A stretch of 64,000 nt of DNA from Pseudotabrizicola alkalilacus (lineage in GTDB: Bacteria > Pseudomonadota > Alphaproteobacteria > Rhodobacterales > Rhodobacteraceae), in assembly GCF_003443995.1 (NCBI RefSeq), contig NZ_QWEY01000015.1:1-64000 (forward strand). Reading direction: 5' to 3'. Shown piece after piece: positions 60,907 to 64,000 of the stretch (its first letter is position 1; every line of letters starts with the position of its first letter). Both the position numbers and the translations under genes were made by a program. The notes under the pieces were generated by a model. It saw only the letters and a program-made list of their open reading frames with translations. It made no database searches and was not told where the DNA came from.

Positions 60907-62064
60907 ATGACAGTGGTGCCCGTCACCTCGGCCGATCTTGATGCCAGCGAGGTCAGCTGGTTCGCGGCCCTGTGCTCGGATGACTATGAGTATCTTGGTG
61001 TGCCCGATCCGGCCCTGCGCTCCAGCTGGGCGCATTGTTCGGGCATCGTCAAGCGCGCCGAAGCCCATGGCTTTCGCAACATCCTGTGCCCGTCGTCGTA
61101 TCAGGTCGGGCAGGATACGCTGTCCTTTGTCGCGGGCTGCGCGCCGATCACCGACAAGATCAACTTCCTTGCCGCGATCCGCTGCGGCGAGATGCAGCCG
61201 GTGATGCTGGCCCGCACCGTGGCCACGCTGGACCATATGCTGCAAGGGCGGCTGACGCTGAATGTCATCAGCTCGGATTTCCCCGGCGAAGTCGCCCCCA
61301 GCGCCTATCGCTACAAGCGCAGTCATGAGGTGGTGGAAATTCTGCGGCAGGCCTGGACGCAGGACCATATCGACTACGCGGGCGAGATCTATCAGATCAG
61401 CAAGATCAGCGCCGACCCGGCCCGGCCCTGGCAGCAGAATGGCGGGCCCTTGCTGTATTTCGGCGGCTATTCCCCTGATGCGCTGGAACTTTGTGGTGCG
61501 CAGTGCGATGTCTATCTGATGTGGCCCGAAACCAAAGATCAGCTGGCGCAGCGGATGCGCGATGTACATGCCCGCGCCGCCGCCCATGGCCGGACGCTGG
61601 ATTACGGCTTGCGCGTGCACATGATCGTACGCGACACCGAGGCCGAGGCGCGGGACTATGCCGAGCATATCGCCAGCAAGCTGAATGACGAATACGGCAA
61701 GCTGATCCGCGACCGGGCGCATGATTCCATCAGCCTGGGCGTCGCGCATCAGGCGCGGGCGCGCGAACTGGCCGATCAGTTCGGCTATACCGAACGCCAT
61801 CTGTGGACCGGCATCGGCCGGGCGCGGTCGGGCTGTGGGGCGGCGCTGGTCGGTTCTACCGATCAGGTGCTGAGCCAGATCGAGGAATACCGAAACATGG
61901 GCATCCGCGCCTTTATCTTTTCGGGCTATCCTCATCTTGAGGAATGTGACCATTTCGGCACAAAGGTACTGCCAGAACTGAAAACCTGTTCTTTGCCGCA
62001 TGAATATGGCCGCGTGCCCGCCAGCACCCCGGCCACCCCTTTAGGAAACGGACCCCGCCGCTGA
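60907..62064 (+). CDS. Luciferase-like FMN-dependent monooxygenase
   Basis: A 385-aa flavin monooxygenase of the bacterial luciferase/SsuD class. Recognisable parts are FRNILCPSSYQVGQDTLSF, INFLAAIRCGEMQPVMLARTV in parts, GRLTLNVISSDFPGE, and GGYSPDALELCGAQCDVYL. These enzymes oxidise sulfonates, nitrogen chelators or similar small compounds with FMNH2 from a separate reductase, which is encoded at 62975. GGGAGGAAA precedes the ATG. First of three co-directional genes. Confidence 0.9.
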   Translation: MTVVPVTSADLDASEVSWFAALCSDDYEYLGVPDPALRSSWAHCSGIVKRAEAHGFRNILCPSSYQVGQDTLSFVAGCAPITDKINFLAAIRCGEMQPVMLARTVATLDHMLQGRLTLNVISSDFPGEVAPSAYRYKRSHEVVEILRQAWTQDHIDYAGEIYQISKISADPARPWQQNGGPLLYFGGYSPDALELCGAQCDVYLMWPETKDQLAQRMRDVHARAAAHGRTLDYGLRVHMIVRDTEAEARDYAEHIASKLNDEYGKLIRDRAHDSISLGVAHQARARELADQFGYTERHLWTGIGRARSGCGAALVGSTDQVLSQIEEYRNMGIRAFIFSGYPHLEECDHFGTKVLPELKTCSLPHEYGRVPASTPATPLGNGPRR

Positions 62065-62957
62065 TGGAAAAGATCACCCTTTCGCCCGAAGTCTCTCTCT
62101 CGCGTCTGGTCTATGGCATGTGGCGTCTGGGCGATGATGCCGACACCTCGCCCGCCCATGTGCAGGCCAAGGTCGAGGCGTGCCTTGCCCAAGGCATCAC
62201 CACCATGGATCAGGCCGATATTTACGGCGGCTATACCGCCGAGGCGATCTTTGGCATGGCTTTGCGGGCTGCCCCGGCGCTGCGCGACCAGATCGAGATT
62301 GTCACCAAATGCGATATCGTGGCCCCTGCGGGTCGGCATGCGGCGGCGCGGGTCAAGTATTACGACACCTCCGCCGCCCATATCACCGCCAGCGTCGAAG
62401 CCTCGTTGCGCGACATGGCGACCGACCGGATTGATCTGTTGCTCATCCACCGTCCCGATCCGCTGATCGACGCGCAGGAAACCGGGGCGGCGCTGGATGG
62501 GCTGGTGGCGAGTGGCAAGGTGCTGTCGGTCGGCGTCTCGAATTTCCGCCCGTGGGACTTTGAGTTGCTGCAATCCGCGATGAAAAGCCCGCTGGTCACC
62601 AACCAGATCGAGGTCAGCCTGAGCGCGCATACCGCCTTTACCAACGGCGACATCGCCTTTCACCAGCGCCACGGCCAGCCGCTGATGGCCTGGAGCCCGC
62701 TGGCCGGGGGCAGCCTGCTGTCTGGCGCCGATCTGCGCCTGCGCGATGCGCTGCACCGGGTCGGGGCCGAGCAGGGCGCCGACTGGTCGGCGGTGGCGGT
62801 GGCCTGGTTGTTGCGGCACCCGGCGCGGATCATTCCGGTGATGGGGACCAACAGCCTTGACCGGATTAAAAAACTTTCCGATGCCTGTCGTGTCGAAATG
62901 GATCGTCAGACCTGGTTCGAGCTCTATACCCATGCCATGGGACATGAGGTGCCTTAG
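62064..62957 (+). CDS. Aldo/keto reductase (YdhF-like)
   Basis: A 297-aa AKR. It has LVYGMWRLGDDADTS, GITTMDQADIYGGYTAEAIFG with Asp/Tyr, IVTKCDIV with Lys, LLLIHRPDP with His, and VLSVGVSNFRPWDFELLQS. The NQIEVS and SRI-type cofactor segment (MGTNSLDRIKKL) agree. It shares one base with the monooxygenase stop. Probably reduces an aldehyde or ketone from the monooxygenase step; inferred. Confidence 0.9.
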   Translation: MEKITLSPEVSLSRLVYGMWRLGDDADTSPAHVQAKVEACLAQGITTMDQADIYGGYTAEAIFGMALRAAPALRDQIEIVTKCDIVAPAGRHAAARVKYYDTSAAHITASVEASLRDMATDRIDLLLIHRPDPLIDAQETGAALDGLVASGKVLSVGVSNFRPWDFELLQSAMKSPLVTNQIEVSLSAHTAFTNGDIAFHQRHGQPLMAWSPLAGGSLLSGADLRLRDALHRVGAEQGADWSAVAVAWLLRHPARIIPVMGTNSLDRIKKLSDACRVEMDRQTWFELYTHAMGHEVP

Positions 62958-62974
62958 TGGCCGATGGAGCTTTG

Positions 62975-63472
62975 ATGACGGAAATGCAGTTCACGCCAGA
63001 GGACAACCCGCGCGCGTTTCGCGATGCGCTGGGGCGGTTCGCCACGGGCGTTACGGTGGTGACCTGCGCCACCCCGGATGGGCCGATGGGGTTCACCGCC
63101 AACAGCTTTGCCGCCGTGTCGCTGGATCCGGCGCTGGTGTTGTGGTCGCCGGCAAAAGCCTCCAGCCGTTTCGCGCACTTCGCGCAGGCGCAGCAGTATG
63201 CGATTCACGTGCTGGATGCCGCTCATACCGGCTGGCTACCCCGTTTCGGGCGTGGCGGAGAGGGCTTTCACGGGCTGAGCCATGAGGTGACTGCCGAAGG
63301 TGTGCCGGTGATCCATGGCGCGCTGGCCCGGTTCGATTGCGCGCAACACGCCACCCATGACGGCGGAGATCACCTGATCGTGGTGGGGCGCGTTCTGCGC
63401 GCCGCCTACCGCGACGGCGCGCCGCTGGTGTTTTCGCAAGGGGCCTACGGTCGTTTCACCGACGGGGTGTGA
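62975..63472 (+). CDS. Flavin reductase-like protein
   Basis: A 165-aa NAD(P)H:FMN reductase of the HpaC/flavin reductase-like family. It shows FRDALGRFATGVTVVTC, GFTANSFAAVSLDPALVLW, FAHFAQAQQYAIHVLD and the DHLIVVGRV stretch. The ATG at 62975 after GGAG is preferred over GTG 62957, which overlaps the previous stop. It should supply FMNH2 to the monooxygenase at 60907, making a two-component system. Confidence 0.9.
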   Translation: MTEMQFTPEDNPRAFRDALGRFATGVTVVTCATPDGPMGFTANSFAAVSLDPALVLWSPAKASSRFAHFAQAQQYAIHVLDAAHTGWLPRFGRGGEGFHGLSHEVTAEGVPVIHGALARFDCAQHATHDGGDHLIVVGRVLRAAYRDGAPLVFSQGAYGRFTDGV

Positions 63473-63507
63473 GCGCGCAGGTTTTTGCCGGTGCGCGTCG
63501 GTGTTGG

Positions 63508-64000
63508 TCAGACCGGGATATTGTCGATCAGCCGCACGCCATCCAGCCAGACCGCTGCCAGCATCCGGCGCGGGCTGGCGGGATCGTCTGATGGCATCAG
63601 CGTGGCGGCATCGCGCAGCTCGATGTATTCCACCCGCTCGAACCCCGCGGCACGGATCGCCTCGGCTGCCTCACGGATCGCCATCCGGTCGGATTGCCCG
63701 GCGCGGATATCCTCGGCCGCTGCGGTGATCGCGGCGTAAAGCACCCCGGCTTTCGCCCGCCCCGCAGCGGTCAGCCGCACATTGCGCGACGACATCGCCA
63801 GCCCGTCCGCCTCACGGATGGTTTCACAGCCGACGATCTGCACCGCCATGTTCAGGTCGCGCACCAGCCGCAGCACCACCTGCAACTGCTGCCAGTCCTT
63901 TTGGCCAAAATAGCCCCGGTCGGCCAGGGTCATGCCAAACAGCTTGGTCACCACCGTCGCCACGCCATCGAAATGGCCGGGGCGCATCCGCCCCTCCAGC
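63508..64000 (-). CDS. panC: Pantothenate synthetase PanC (C-terminal part; continues past window end)
   Basis: The last 164 or so residues are visible. The sequence includes [33 protein letters not shown] with the KDWQQ motif, DGLAMSSRN (the ATP-binding SSRN signature) and a C-terminal helical half. It condenses pantoate and beta-alanine. The N-terminal HIGH region lies beyond base 64000. It converges on the flavin reductase gene. Confidence 0.94.
   Translation of the reverse strand, partial: LEGRMRPGHFDGVATVVTKLFGMTLADRGYFGQKDWQQLQVVLRLVRDLNMAVQIVGCETIREADGLAMSSRNVRLTAAGRAKAGVLYAAITAAAEDIRAGQSDRMAIREAAEAIRAAGFERVEYIELRDAATLMPSDDPASPRRMLAAVWLDGVRLIDNIPV

Overview
The window looks like a chromosome segment from a GC-rich alphaproteobacterium of the order Rhodobacterales (Roseobacter/Paracoccus-like). 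The evidence is the flagellar gene order, a DUF4170-waaA-lpxK block, a pcaIJF/pcaR cluster and a nasTS-nrtABD-nirBD-nasA-cobA nitrate assimilation operon. Species cannot be fixed from sequence reading alone.

Layout. 1-128: right end of an IS5-family insertion sequence, cut by the window start. 146-11173: flagellar block, with fliI divergent from flgB-flgC-fliE-fliQ-flgF-flgG-flgA-flgH-fliL, then on the minus strand a lytic transglycosylase gene, flhA, fliR, flhB and a small FliJ-like gene. 11346-18450: housekeeping genes (DUF4170, Kdo transferase, lpxK, CaiB/BaiF CoA-transferase, DsbA-like thioredoxin, DUF721, mutY, alkB-type hydroxylase). 18594-23238: a dipeptide/nickel-type ABC importer with a fused double ATPase and a metal-regulator-like palindrome in front. 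23252-26771: pcaI-pcaJ-pcaF and divergent IclR-type pcaR, with a perfect 11-bp-arm operator between them.

The most unusual part is 27.9-46.5 kb. It combines three extreme tandem-repeat proteins (642, 882 and 712 aa), a complete type I secretion apparatus (TolC-like, LapB-like ABC with a degenerate C39 domain, HlyD-like), a small Omp85/BamA-like barrel protein, a GT4 glycosyltransferase, a LuxR-type response regulator, a hybrid kinase with REC and HPt domains, and a stand-alone receiver-like protein. The 642- and 712-aa proteins are paralogues. They are nearly identical from a DPTDGT hexapeptide array (26 versus 39 copies) to beyond a shared tandem-hairpin terminator, but much more diverged at the N terminus, which is BapA-prefix-like. 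Inverted repeats built from TAGTATG/CATACTA half-sites lie upstream of all three repeat genes and of the receiver gene. I read this as one co-regulated surface-protein or biofilm-matrix system with its own exporter and two-component control.

46.7-57.9 kb is the nitrate/nitrite assimilation operon, with NasT/NasS control and a leader terminator ahead of nrtA. 57.9-63.5 kb holds a probable oxidative catabolic cassette: two aldo/keto reductases, a Gfo/Idh oxidoreductase, a GntR regulator, a luciferase-like FMN monooxygenase and a flavin reductase. The window ends inside panC.
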